Source of the DNA: Phytopythium helicoides
Taxonomy: Eukaryota > Oomycota > Peronosporomycetes > Pythiales > Pythiaceae
DNA length: 64,000 nucleotides
Assembly: GCA_024867545.1 (NCBI GenBank)
Contig: JANFNE010000012.1
Location: forward strand, 620,001-684,000
Reading direction: 5' to 3'
In this document: piece after piece, positions 1 through 10,109 of the stretch
Layout of the letters: the number at the start of each line of letters is the position of its first letter
Position numbering within the stretch: position 1 is the stretch's first letter
Notes under the pieces: model-generated
The model's input: the letters and a program-made list of their open reading frames with translations, nothing else
Told to the model about the DNA's origin: nothing
Databases searched by the model: none
Translations under genes and position numbers: made by a program

Positions 1-260
1 GAATGCCACTCGGCATCTTTGAGACGGCGAAGAAGCAGAAACAGCGTGTCGAGGAGGAATGTGAAGAGCGCGATGACCAAGGTCGCGGGCGGCAAAAGGG
101 CGAGAGCAAGGAGGAGAAGCGTGCGCGCAAGGCCGCCGTGAAACTGCTGAAGACGCAGCGGAGACTCGAGAAGAAGGAGACGAAGCTCGCGTTTAAGGAA
201 GAGGAACAGCGACAGTCTACGCAGACCGTCGCTGGCCGTGTCGCCATCTTCAAGTACTAA
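1..260 (+). CDS. LTV1: LTV1-like ribosome biogenesis factor, C-terminal fragment (5' end outside window)
   Basis: The reading frame is open to the left edge and ends with TAA at 258-260. An ATG at position 3 is probably internal. The visible 85 residues are highly charged, and residues about 35-68 (KEEKRARKAAVKLLKTQRRLEKKETKLAFKEE region) match the conserved basic tail of LTV1 proteins, where an RKxAxK...RRxEKKxxKLAFK pattern closes the protein. LTV1 is a non-ribosomal assembly factor of the 40S subunit, needed for maturation and export of pre-40S particles. Only the tail is visible, so the N-terminal part cannot be checked. The stop lies about 95 bp from the stop of the convergent kinase gene (tail-to-tail). 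The identification rests on one conserved segment and is good but not certain. Confidence 0.7.
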   Translation, partial: MPLGIFETAKKQKQRVEEECEERDDQGRGRQKGESKEEKRARKAAVKLLKTQRRLEKKETKLAFKEEEQRQSTQTVAGRVAIFKY

Positions 261-354
261 GCGGCTAGAGGTCGATGGATATACTTTATGCGGTTCGTGT
301 TTTCTTGTTTCCCTTCATCAACCCGTGTAAATCTTTCGCACACGTTGCGTTGAA

Positions 355-3300
355 CTAGAGCCGTCCTGTGACGTAAAAGACGCCACTTGTTGTAACAGTG
401 ATGCTGATAGGCGACTGAAACTTGGCGCTTGTGGCAACGCCATCGGTCGAGCCAGATGAAGTGCAAGTGCCTGCGTACGTAGTGACCTCATTCGTCGATA
501 AATTGACCTTGCGAATGCAGTGGTTGCCGTAGTCCGCGACGTACAAATTTCCGTCCGTCCCAATTGCCAGCGACTTGGGAGAGCTGAACCGTGCCAAAGT
601 TCCGACAGCATCCGTGTACCCACTAGTTGCCGTCGAGCCAGCAAGAACCGTCATAGTCCCTGATGAAGTGAATTTGCGAATCGCGTGCATGTCCGAGACG
701 TATACGTTGCCAGACGAATCGAGAGTTATTCCCATGGGGACAATTGTGCTGGTTGAGAACGTGGAATAGCTGCCTGCCGATGTGATCTTGGTAATTTTGT
801 TGCTGCCTCCACCTGTCACAAATACATTTCCACTCGAGTCAACTGCAACTCCACGCATATCTGTCGCTGAAAAGGACGAGAAAGTGCTGACGGTAGTTCC
901 GCCAGAGAGCTGCCGCACCACTTGATTTCCGTAATCGCAGATGTAGATTGTGTCACTCGAGCTGATGGCGAGTGCTCGAGGAGCATCGTATCTTGCACTT
1001 GAACGGGAACCATCTAGGTAGTCGCCGTAAAGGCTACCGGAGTACACAGACGCGTCACTGCCATCAGTGAAACGTAGGATTCGACTTTCGTCACTCACAT
1101 AGATGTATCCACTCGAGTCGACAATGATACCCCAAAGACCAGAAAACGTTGTTGACAACGATGTACCATATCCGATGACAGTTGTGACGCGCAGTACTGA
1201 AGCACTTGTTGGTGTGGGTGTAGCTGTAGTCGGCGTAGGCGTTGCAGTAGTTGGAGCTGGTGTTGCAGTAGTCGGAGTTGGCGTTGCGGTAGTCGGAGTT
1301 GGTGTAGCTGTCATCGGAGCTGGTGTTGCAGTAGTCGGAGTTGGTGTAACTGTAGTTGATGTAGGTGCTGCTGTAGTTGGTGTGGGTGTAGTTGTAGTTG
1401 GTGTGGGTGTTGCTGTTGTCGGGGATGGCGTTGCTGTAGTCGGATATGGCGTTGCAGTAGTCGGAGTTGGAGTAGCTGTAGTTGGTGTAGTTGGTGTGGG
1501 TGTTGCAGTAGTTGGAGCTGGTGTTGCAGTAGTCGGAGTTGGCGTTGCTGTAGTCGGAGAAGGTGTTGCAGTAGTCGGAGTTGGAGTAGCTGTAGTTGGT
1601 GTTGGCGTTGCGGTAGTCGGTGTGGGTGCTACAGGGTTGGATTCAGGTGGTTGAGTCAATTCTGAAGATGTCGATGAAGAAGATGATGATTCGCCCGAAG
1701 GTGTGGATGTAGTTGGCTCAGTTGCTGTGTCAGATCCCGACCCAGAACTCGAGTCACTGAATGAATTTCCAGATCCGGTCTCAACCACCTCACCACTAGC
1801 TGACAAGGAACCTGGTGTGACTACACCAATGACACTTACAATTGCAGCGACTGCAATTATAGCAAGAAGTCCAAGCTTCAGCCATCTAGAGCGCTTAATC
1901 GACTTGCTGTTTGGTTTTACAGGTGTGCCATTATCGGTGTGTGGTGGAGATTGTGATCTCTTTTCACCTCCAACTGTACTAGGCTCAAGCACTTGCTCAA
2001 TAGAAACAACAACTCTGCTTTGGTCAGCTACTCGAACGTCCTCACTTGCATTGACAAGAGCTCCAATAGCTTGGACTTCTCCGATCACACCTGAAGGGGG
2101 GCTTGTGCTCGGTACTTGTTTGGATAATGATTTCAACACCTTAGAGACTTTCTCCATTGTCGGGCGTTTCTCCGGCTCGGAGTGGCAACAGCTCATGATT
2201 AGATCCCATGCATCGTCGCTGATACGACATATATCCCGAGCTGGGAGCTCTCGAGCAAGCTTACAAACTCGTAACTCTTCATCGTTGGAGATATCGAAGT
2301 ACGGCGACTCCCCTACAAGTGCCTGATAAAGTGATAAGCCAAACGAATAGACGTCGGACGCAGCATTTGGCAGTCTCCCTTCAACGCATTCAGGAGCCAG
2401 ATATCTCACGGCATCTGTAATCTCGATTCCTGCTTCTATTGCCGTACCGTTTGCTAGGCGTTTGTTCTTCAATGCAATCCAGTCAAAGCTCCGGTCAAAG
2501 TCACAGATTTTAGCCTGCTCGCTCGCCCCTGAGACGAGAATATTATCACACTTCAAGTCTCCATGAACAATACCAACAGAATGCATCTTGCTGACAGCTT
2601 GAGCAGCTTGCGCCAAAATTTCAAGGGTCAGCTTATGACGACTAGCTTCGACACGGCGAAGATAGCGGTCAAGTGGCCCTTTGTCACAGTACTCCATAAC
2701 GACAAATGGAGTGTCAGTGAGATAGCACGCACCGTAGAGACGGCAAATATTATCGTGGCGACTCAGGCGTTGCCAAATGCCCAACGTACTGATGAGTTTA
2801 TTCTTCATCGTGTCAGATCGAGACAAGTTTGGGTAGAAAACCTTGACGGCAACAGTTGCACTGTTACTCTTGAACTCTCCCTTGTAGATCTTTGCATCAC
2901 CGCCAAAGCCAATAACTGTGGACATATCAATCTCGATCTCGTCTTCCGTGATATACCAGTCGGGGAGGCTGGCGACATCAGCGCGAATGGCATTGCTTGA
3001 GCTCGCCCAAAGCTTTTCCTGTATAACACTCAGTACTCGATCTCGACTGATCAATCGGCTCTGCATCATGGCATCGTTGCGTCGAGCAATGTGAGTCAAG
3101 ATTGCAAGGATCTCTCGCTGAAGCCCAGGGTCACTCATAGCAGCCGTAACTTCTGGTGAATCGACGAAGTCCATGTACCGCTGATCTCTTAACTCAAGTT
3201 GCTCAGATAGAGATCTTCCCATGCGGCTTGCATTTGGTATCGCACGGGGTGATTCTACACCACCTAAATCTCTCGATTGTGCTGAATTTCCTAATCCATG

Positions 3301-3747
3301 GTTGGCACTTCCATCAATGGAGCATTCGAGCGTAAGCCGCTTTATCAATTTGTCGGCAGTCATTTTCGCGCTTGTGCTTGCAGCATCAATGTCACGGCGG
3401 AAAACGAGTTGTTTCAAGATATTCGTTCCCGAAAACTTGGTCACGACTCGATCGTATTCGCTCACCTCGGCTTGGAATCGTTCAATCGTCTTCTGCAGTC
3501 GTTCTGACAGTTTTTCGTGGTTTTGCACTCGCTGAAGCAGCTCTAAGACGTATTTGAAGTCGTCCACGTCTTCCTTGATGTTGTCTTGCTGTATCTTGAT
3601 AGACGACGCAGTCTCCTCCATCCCAGAAAGCACCATTCCTACCTGGAAAATGATCTTGGCTAGCTCAAATCCACTGTTCACCAGAACGCCCGAGCCCGGG
3701 ATAAGCGCATTGGCGGTAGCCACCGCTGCAGACTGCACGAGCTCCAT
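355..3747 (-). CDS. TKL-type protein kinase with transmembrane segment, Thr/Pro stalk and C-terminal NHL repeats
   Basis: 1130 aa from ATG at 3745-3747 to TAG at 355-357, with no intron. Domains in order: a helical N-terminal region (residues 1-140) with a hydrophobic start resembling MLKL/MCA-type helical bundles (inference); a kinase domain about 275-540 with a glycine-rich loop IGFGGDAK, lysine K302 in VAVK, catalytic loop HGDLKCDN (about 395-402), metal motif DFD (416-418), APE and a TKL-like C-lobe; a basic patch then one hydrophobic segment (about 622-643); a Ser-rich then (TPxPTTA)n stalk; and a C-terminal block of NHL/beta-propeller repeats with recurring xxDSSGNVYVSD motifs. The likely topology is kinase inside and stalk plus propeller outside (type II, since no signal peptide is visible). 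HGD replaces HRD and DFD replaces DFG, so catalytic output may be altered. It is probably a receptor-like kinase; the ligand is unknown. Confidence 0.9.
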   Translation of the reverse strand: MELVQSAAVATANALIPGSGVLVNSGFELAKIIFQVGMVLSGMEETASSIKIQQDNIKEDVDDFKYVLELLQRVQNHEKLSERLQKTIERFQAEVSEYDRVVTKFSGTNILKQLVFRRDIDAASTSAKMTADKLIKRLTLECSIDGSANHGLGNSAQSRDLGGVESPRAIPNASRMGRSLSEQLELRDQRYMDFVDSPEVTAAMSDPGLQREILAILTHIARRNDAMMQSRLISRDRVLSVIQEKLWASSSNAIRADVASLPDWYITEDEIEIDMSTVIGFGGDAKIYKGEFKSNSATVAVKVFYPNLSRSDTMKNKLISTLGIWQRLSRHDNICRLYGACYLTDTPFVVMEYCDKGPLDRYLRRVEASRHKLTLEILAQAAQAVSKMHSVGIVHGDLKCDNILVSGASEQAKICDFDRSFDWIALKNKRLANGTAIEAGIEITDAVRYLAPECVEGRLPNAASDVYSFGLSLYQALVGESPYFDISNDEELRVCKLARELPARDICRISDDAWDLIMSCCHSEPEKRPTMEKVSKVLKSLSKQVPSTSPPSGVIGEVQAIGALVNASEDVRVADQSRVVVSIEQVLEPSTVGGEKRSQSPPHTDNGTPVKPNSKSIKRSRWLKLGLLAIIAVAAIVSVIGVVTPGSLSASGEVVETGSGNSFSDSSSGSGSDTATEPTTSTPSGESSSSSSTSSELTQPPESNPVAPTPTTATPTPTTATPTPTTATPSPTTATPTPTTATPAPTTATPTPTTPTTATPTPTTATPYPTTATPSPTTATPTPTTTTPTPTTAAPTSTTVTPTPTTATPAPMTATPTPTTATPTPTTATPAPTTATPTPTTATPTPTSASVLRVTTVIGYGTSLSTTFSGLWGIIVDSSGYIYVSDESRILRFTDGSDASVYSGSLYGDYLDGSRSSARYDAPRALAISSSDTIYICDYGNQVVRQLSGGTTVSTFSSFSATDMRGVAVDSSGNVFVTGGGSNKITKITSAGSYSTFSTSTIVPMGITLDSSGNVYVSDMHAIRKFTSSGTMTVLAGSTATSGYTDAVGTLARFSSPKSLAIGTDGNLYVADYGNHCIRKVNLSTNEVTTYAGTCTSSGSTDGVATSAKFQSPISITVTTSGVFYVTGRL
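1206..1650 (-). repeat. 21-bp coding minisatellite encoding the Thr/Pro heptad stalk
   Basis: Inside the kinase gene, about 20 imperfect 21-bp units encode the heptad TPxPTTA (x = T, A, S or Y). A few units are degenerate (PTSTTV, PAPMTA) and one is shortened (PTTPTTA). Such Thr/Pro arrays are typical of O-glycosylated cell-surface stalks. Unit number is expected to vary between strains. Confidence 0.85.
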
Positions 3748-6011
3748 GAAGCTTCTCTTCCCTTGGCTGAAGAACGAGAATGCCAGATTCTTTGAGCTTG
3801 TTCACCCGAAGCAAATCGCCGACTTCTTGTTGGTTTCAGATTTTCTAAGCGAGGTTTGCTCGTTTCGTAGTCCCAATAGATTAGTCGTGATCTTGCGCAA
3901 CCAGTAAAAGCTACCGATGTCTGTTACGCCCAAACTAATCACTAGTTCGAGCGCGATCAGTCATCTTGAGATAGACCAGTCGGTCCTCATGACCATACAT
4001 TTGGAATGAGAACGAGTTGGGCGTTTTTATTTGGTTTGACTGTGACACTACTTATTTGGAGAAGATAGTTTTGTCCTGGAACCGCGACAGTCAAGTATCT
4101 TCCTAAACCCAACAGGAGAACAAGGAAGCAAACTCAAACCGAATGACACAACTATTTTCGATCAGCATGTTTTGTATGCAGTGCAAGCAGATCTCCAGCA
4201 ACACTGGAATTAAGTAAGCGACGACCCTCATGAACGACGCAGATGAAGTAAATGCGAGCATATGGTATTGAAAGCTCAAAGCAGAATGCACAGCACCACT
4301 ATACCCGCTCACGTCCGGCACCGAAGGTTTCTGTGTAACAGGAGATGATGGCGAGGGCTACTCCAGGGACTTTTTTTCTGCTCGGTCAAGATAAATCTAT
4401 GCATCGCTTCCTTCTCCAGAGGTAGATGACCATACTGGAGCGATCGGGGCTGAAGTGGGGCGCTGATCAACGAGGATGCTGTCTGGAGCAACGATGAAGT
4501 GGCCATTTCGATCCCTCGACCTCGACGCGGCCGACGCCGTTATCGACAAGTAGACGGGTCTCTCGCTGGATTCGAGAGAGAGTTACGAGAATGAGAGCGA
4601 CAAACAATATGGTTGTGGTGGGTCAAGGGCACGAGCTGCGTCCAATAATTTTGTGCAGGCGTAGGATCCGACATGGCGCTTGGGGCGAGACAACCGCGAC
4701 AAAGATACACGATCAACGTCGGCATGGGTGCATCCGTCGATGCAAGTTGAAGTGGTCATAGATGTGAGGTACTATGAAAGAGTGCCAATCCGCCATGGAA
4801 AAATCTCCTGGGATCAACACCAGTTGTTTGTCGCTGCTGGCGTGGCATGCAGCCACCAAAATGCAGGGCGACGTTCGCCAGCAGGGCGTCGCCAGGAGTC
4901 GTCGTCGTCCAGCATGAGCCGCTCGCGAGATGGCTTCACCTTTTTTTTTTGGCTTGGCGTGATGTCATCGGCGATGCGCGGCCTCGTCACGGTTCGTTTT
5001 CGATGCGCTGCAACGTGGCAGGTGGTTTCGAACCTGGTATGTTTTTGTGTACTGTATCACCGTAGCGGTGCAACGAGAGCTGCCGCCGCCTGCAGTGCAA
5101 GAGGAGGAGAGGAGGAGACTGCCACGCAGTGGGTGGACCAGAGCGGCTTCAATGATGCTGATCGCGGCGCAGCCGAGCTCCATGAGGCAGTGTCACACAG
5201 TGATGAGGAGCAGTTTTTGCCTCTTTTTTTTTCGGTTTGTTTTTCGACTGAAACCGGTGCGCGGCGAGCTTTTACAAGCGCGAAGGCTCGCGAAAAAATG
5301 CAGGCTCCGCGAATGATGCTGGCATGAAAATGTTGGCTTGAAAATGCTTGCCATGAATGTCTGCGCGTGCCACGTGTTGGCTGTCTGCGCCCCGCCCCGC
5401 CACGTGTTGCCCGGCCATCAACTCGCCAGGCAGGCAGCGTCAACGCGCGCTTAGCGGTCTGCGTGTCTGTCGCTCGCGGTGGTCGGACATCCCAAGGTAC
5501 CCATTCCCTCCAAGGGGCGCCTGCCTGCGTCGACGAGTCCAGCCACTTGAACTGCTCCATACTTTGCTCCATAGCGTCGAAAAAAGAGAGCTCTCTGCCC
5601 GCGCAGGTGCCAAGCAATCGAAAGCGTGTTTTTACGACGCATCCCCCGCCAAGCGGCCCGCCCGCGTCGAGTGTGGACCTCCTCTCGAGCGCATCCCTCT
5701 CTGCTCGCTGCTCGTCGGGTCGGGCCGGCGGGAGCTGATCTTTACCGCACCGTGCCTCACATCAGCGAGAGCCTGCCGGTATCCTCACGTGGACCATGGG
5801 GGCCGTGTGGACGCAACCGCCCAAAGGAGGCGACCGATGTACATACACATCGATGTATTCCTGCAATGGCAGCAGCAACGACAGCGGCGCAGGTTTGCTT
5901 GCCGAGCAACAACAACCAGCACGCCGAGATGATGATGATGTAGCCATGTCGGGCCATCCCCCGCCGCCAGGTCTCTGCCGCGCGCAAGCTGCGTGCAGCA
6001 GTTGTCATCTT
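3748..6011. other. Gene-free stretch
   Basis: About 2.3 kb upstream of the divergent kinase and HSF genes. Open frames here are short, overlap on both strands and lack recognisable motifs, so no gene is called. It contains T-runs (near 4939-4950 and 5225-5235) and a short imperfect repetition around 5310-5355 (GCATGAAAATG / GCTTGAAAATG). The kinase promoter must lie close to 3750-3850; no TATA box is evident. Confidence 0.5.
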
Positions 6012-6652
6012 GGCGTTTGTATACGTGGACGGAGCAGCCGGCTTCGGGGGTGGAAGATCCGTACAGTACCGGTAGTGCGGGCGTTGTGTAGTGTCCGATG
6101 CCAAAATTTCCAGCAGATGGGCCATGTAGCCCCGAGCAGAATGTTGATGCGCTCGATGCGACACATGTCGGCGTTTGTATGATTGCGCGCTGAATGAAGG
6201 TCCATCTAGAACACTAAGCCGACTTTGAGCGGTTTCATTGGCGGAAATCCAGCCAATCCGAGGCGACCACGGCGGCATCGCAGCCAGTCGCGTGCTACGC
6301 CACCTCCCCACAGCAGGCGGGGCGTCACCCCCACGCGCCGGTGCGCACATGTCCCATAGCACAGGTGTTTTGTATGGAACCCGGCCGCGCGATCCGACTC
6401 ACTAGCGAGCGGTTAGGTGTACGACCTCCGTCCCGTCGCGCCCCCTCCCTGGTCTGGCCTCTCGCTCGCTCTCTATGGGCGTTTGTATGGTTCGAAGATG
6501 GGCTGCCGCTACACTGTCCCCAAGGACAGAGCATAGCGCCTACTTGCCAGCCGCCTTGAACATGGGTGGGTGGGTCATTCAGGAACTCGCCAGCCGAGGC
6601 GCAAGTCGACCGCTGCTGCTGCCGCCGAGCGCCCTTTCGCCATACAAACGCC
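6012..6652. promoter_or_regulatory. Cluster of GCGTTTGTAT motifs upstream of the HSF gene
   Basis: The 10-mer GCGTTTGTAT occurs at about 6014-6023, 6171-6180 and 6479-6488 on the + strand, and as its reverse complement ATACAAACGC at 6642-6651. A further + copy lies at about 7823-7832, just behind the HSF gene, and a near copy (GTGTTTTGTATGG) at about 6366-6378. Most copies read GGCGTTTGTATG. Several copies within 1.8 kb is far more than chance would give for a 10-mer. The last upstream copy lies 32 bp before the HSF start codon. The factor that binds it is unknown. Confidence 0.55.
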
Positions 6653-6683
6653 AAGTGTTTGCAGCGCCGCCCGCCCTGCCTCG

Positions 6684-7706
6684 ATGATGCTCAAGGCCGA
6701 CGCCTCCGCCCGCCGCCCGCGCGCGCAGAGCCTGCAGCCGACCGCGGTGGCGACGCCCAGTGCGTCGGCGTCCGCGTCGGCGGTGGCCTCGCCGTGCGGC
6801 GTGGCGCGCGACTGCTGCTCGTCCGGCAGCTTTGTGAGCAAACTGTACCGCATGGTGGACTCGGAGCCATCCTCGATCGTGTCGTGGATCCGCGGCGGCT
6901 CGGCGTTCTGCATCGTGGACCCCAAGATGCTGGCCGAGCACTGCCTGCCCAAGTACTTCCGCCACCGGCGCTTCTCGAGCCTCATCCGCCAGCTCAACTT
7001 CTACAGCTTCTACCGCGTGCAGGAGGGCCAGCTCACCATCTACCAGCACTCGTTCTTCCGCAAGGGCCGTCCCGACCTGCTCGTGCACATCAAGCGCCGC
7101 GGCGCCGGCAAGGCCAAGGACCCCTGGTTCGACCCCCTCGCCTCGAGCCCCAAGATGGACGTCAGCTCGGCGCCCTGCTACTCGCCCATGGCCAAGCCGC
7201 TCTCGATCGAAAACATGTCGCCCGCGCTCAAGCCCGGCCTCGCGCCTGTGCTCGCGCCGCCCGCCGTCGACCTCGGCGCGCCCGCGCAGATGGACGGCAA
7301 GCGCTGGGAGATCAAGCGCGAGGACGACCTCGCGTACCCGCTCGCCTCGGCGGTCCAGATGAAGCACGAGCTGCTCTTCGGCGACGTGAGCCCCATGGTG
7401 CGCCCGTCGGTGCCGTCGCCGCTGGATCTCGACATCCAGGACTTTTTGACCGACGAGTGCGCCATCAACCCCAGTGGTGCCATGGACGCCAGCTGCGGCA
7501 TGGACCCGCGCTGCGCGCTCGTGTCACGCGACTGCCTGGCGCTGGCGCCCGCTCCCACGCTGCTGGCGCAGGACGACGACGGCGACCGCGCGTTCGAGGA
7601 CGAGCTGCTACTGGACCTGGCCACGGTCGAGCCCGAGGCCTGGGAGGTGCCGCTCTCCCCGCTAAACGAGACCGAGGAGGTGTCCTGGGGCGATTTGTGC
7701 TTCTAG
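6684..7706 (+). CDS. HSF: Heat shock factor-type transcription factor
   Basis: 340 aa. The ATG at 6684 (or the adjacent one at 6687) is chosen because the domain starts soon after it and the upstream frame is a low-complexity extension containing a regulatory-looking motif. Residues about 49-138 form an HSF DNA-binding domain: FVSKLYRMVD, SIVSWI, then LPKYFRHRRFSSLIRQLNFYSFYRV with the recognition helix FSSLIRQLNFYSFYRV, and the wing YQHSFFRKGRPDLL. No HR-A/B leucine-heptad trimerisation region follows; the middle is Pro/Ala-rich. The C-terminus is acidic and hydrophobic (DELLLDLATVEPEAW...SWGDLCF), like an AHA activation motif. The expected role is nuclear binding to inverted nGAAn repeats in stress or developmental control. 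Lack of a heptad region suggests a monomeric or unusually assembled HSF. Confidence 0.92.
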   Translation: MMLKADASARRPRAQSLQPTAVATPSASASASAVASPCGVARDCCSSGSFVSKLYRMVDSEPSSIVSWIRGGSAFCIVDPKMLAEHCLPKYFRHRRFSSLIRQLNFYSFYRVQEGQLTIYQHSFFRKGRPDLLVHIKRRGAGKAKDPWFDPLASSPKMDVSSAPCYSPMAKPLSIENMSPALKPGLAPVLAPPAVDLGAPAQMDGKRWEIKREDDLAYPLASAVQMKHELLFGDVSPMVRPSVPSPLDLDIQDFLTDECAINPSGAMDASCGMDPRCALVSRDCLALAPAPTLLAQDDDGDRAFEDELLLDLATVEPEAWEVPLSPLNETEEVSWGDLCF

Positions 7707-8195
7707 GCGGCCACTTCGAGGCGCTATTTAATCGGCCGGCGCAAAGTTCTCGACCAGTTTTGAATGTGTAGGAACACACGTAAGTAAGTAAGTTAGGAGT
7801 AAGCAGACAGATAGCATCATGCGCGTTTGTATAGTAGAGCTAGCGAACACGAACACGACAACTCGACTCGACTCGACTCTTTTCGTGCCTTCGTCCACAG
7901 GATGCGCGGCACGGCTGCACTGAGATGCGGCGCGCTTCAACGTGCACCTGCGGCCGCACAGATGCGCGATGACCCGTGCCACTCTCGCGCTCAGGCGGCA
8001 GCGCCGCGCGGGCCAAGCAGCGTCATCAAGATCGCCGGATCGGTTCGAGCGAACGCCACGCGTGACAAGCTCCAGTGGCATCAGAGACCGTGCCAATTGG
8101 ACCCAAACCACATGACTTGACACCCTGTCACCGTGACCAGCTGACCGGTCACGGACAAGCTATCTCTGTTCGACGGGGGCAAAACGGCCGGCGCC
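7707..8195. other. Intergenic region between HSF and IQ-motif gene
   Basis: About 490 bp with no supportable gene. It includes a short (ACTCG)n microsatellite at about 7860-7879 and one more copy of the GCGTTTGTAT motif (about 7823-7832). Confidence 0.5.
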
Positions 8196-9612
8196 ATGAG
8201 CGGCGGCATCACGCTGCTGCCGTTCCGGCGCGGAGCTCGGCCGCCCGTCACTGCCTCCTGCGGCTTCGACTCCGGCTTCTGCGTCCTTGGCAGCTCGAAA
8301 TGCTGCGAGACGAGTGCGGCTTGGAGCTGCACGCGTCGCCACCTTTTTCCGCCGACGAGAGGCGCAGCGAGCGGCCGAGCGAGCGCTGGCCATAGCCGGA
8401 GGCTCCCGGCCGATCGCTCGGCTGCTCTCGACAGCTTTGGCTGCTGCGCGGAAGCGCTTCAGGGGTCTCAGAGCTCCATGGAAGGCTGGGGCGGCTCCGG
8501 CGTGGAAGCGGAGGCTCGAGACCGCATTCACCGTTTTCACACGTGCTGCAAGCGTGCGGGGCATCCTCGGACTTGCCAAGACCGCGTATAGGAAACTTGT
8601 GGGGCCAACAAAGGCAGAAAAGCGCGAGCTTGAGGTGATCGCGGCTCGAGAGCGACAGAAGTCCGCCCAGCAACTCGTTCGGCTGTGCATCGCGCTTTCG
8701 GGCATCCTAGCTCTCCGCCACAAGGCGAGACGTCGACGTCTGATCAAGGAGAAGGCCCAAGCGCTAGCCGACACGTGGCTTCACGAGGGGCTAGTCAAAG
8801 CCGAGGGCTCCATCGCAAGAACTCGGCGATCCAACTGCGCAAGCACCATCCAGCGCTGCTGGAGGAGAGTGCAAGCAACCAACAGAGACAGCAAGCAGCG
8901 CGTGCTCAACCTGATCATGCTCATGACAGTGCGCTTGGAGCATCAAGCAACGGTTGAGCAGCATTGCGAGGCTGTTCGTCAGGAGCTGAGCTCCTCTACC
9001 ACATTGAGTGCTATTCACGGAGCAACGACGCGCCTGGCAGCAAGGTTGGTGCAGCGAGTGTGGCGTGGATACCGTGCTCGCAAACGCGTCTTTTTGCTCT
9101 GCGAGTGGCGGCGCAAGAAGGCAATGCGCGAACGCATTCGAGCTCGAGCTCGATAGCCAAAGAGGCACTGCTGACTCCATCGCAAGAGGAGATCGAGCGG
9201 CAAAAATTGCTGAAAGCACGAGCCGCTGCCCGAAAGCAAAAGACTCCGCTCATTCTCCCGGATGGATATCAGCAAGCGCAGCGAGACGCTGTCTTGGCAG
9301 CCACCGAGCTTCGTATACGGTCCAACAAACTCGCACCGATCGAGTTCGTGTCAGCACCGCCACGAGTGTCAACACTCACGCGCGCCAAGACCCAGCGCAT
9401 GCCATTCAGCAAGTTTGAGCGCATCCGCGAGAGGCAGGCTCGCGTCAACATGGACAACGTGTGGGTGGCCATCCCAGTTGCACACAATCCGGTGTCGGAG
9501 AATTCTGCAGGCAAGCTGGCATCCCAGAAGGAGAAGGAGCAAGTTTGTTGAGACGCGCTACGACTGGGTTCCTGCAGCACTGCTGGGCGGCGAAGCACCT
9601 TTGCTAAAGTGA
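8196..9612 (+). CDS. IQ-motif (calmodulin-binding) protein gene with apparent frame breaks
   Basis: One gene read in alternating frames. An ATG at 8196 (good context) opens a frame that soon gives way to the frame running from about 8221 to 9156, which has no ATG of its own. That frame encodes an Arg/Ala-rich helical protein with a clear IQ motif, LVQRVWRGYRARKRV, near 9043-9087 and a weaker one, STIQRCWRRVQ, near 8842. At a GAGCTCGAGCTCGA repeat (9138-9152) the coding signal jumps to a second frame (IAKEALLTPSQEEIERQKLL... to 9551). Near 9540 it returns to the first frame for a plausible tail (FVETRYDWVPAALLGG...) ending in TGA at 9610-9612. The two later shifts cancel. They could be sequencing indels, real lesions or unusual introns; no canonical 60-75 nt intron fits. 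The likely role is calmodulin or myosin-light-chain binding. The start is uncertain. Confidence 0.5.
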
Positions 9613-10109
9613 ACGAGGGTGAGGACGCGGCAAATGGGAGTTGAAAGGGGATGCCATGTGATGATTAGCGATATGCGCGCTGTTGCCAACATTACCGTTC
9701 GTATCATCGTCAGGGCACTTCACGCTGATCGAAGTTCCATCTTGTAGAAATGGTATGATCACTTTCAGGATCATGACTCGTAGGCTACGAGTCGTAGCTC
9801 AGCAACTTGCTTGACTTTCGTGCGCCGGAATGCTCTATACTCCATCAACTCAGCCAACTTCATGCACCAGCAGTCGACGGAGGAGGAAACTGTCGAAGCA
9901 GAGCGTACGAAGCGTAGCTGATTGTGCTTTGCATCCGGAACAATCCATGATAAGTGAGCTGCGCTCTCGTCCTGCCCAACGAGGCATAAGCCAGAGCTGG
10001 TTCTCGTCTGACCGCAAATGAGCCGGCGCACTGTAATACACAGTCTGGAGCGCAGGTTGCTGTTCAACCATAATCTTCTCGCGAAGCGCATTGATGAATT
10101 TACGTGGCG
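9613..10109. other. Intergenic region upstream of MATE 1
   Basis: About 500 bp, no gene supported. The ATG chosen for MATE 1 lies at 10110. The upstream sequence does not resemble the region upstream of MATE 2, although the gene bodies are nearly identical. Confidence 0.4.

Noticed and set aside
5020..5050. tRNA-like GGTTTCGAACC near 5025-5037
   Set aside because: The arms do not pair as a T-arm and no cloverleaf can be drawn.
8160..8774. 204-codon minus-strand frame opposite the IQ gene
   Set aside because: Antisense shadow of the Arg/Ala-rich coding strand.
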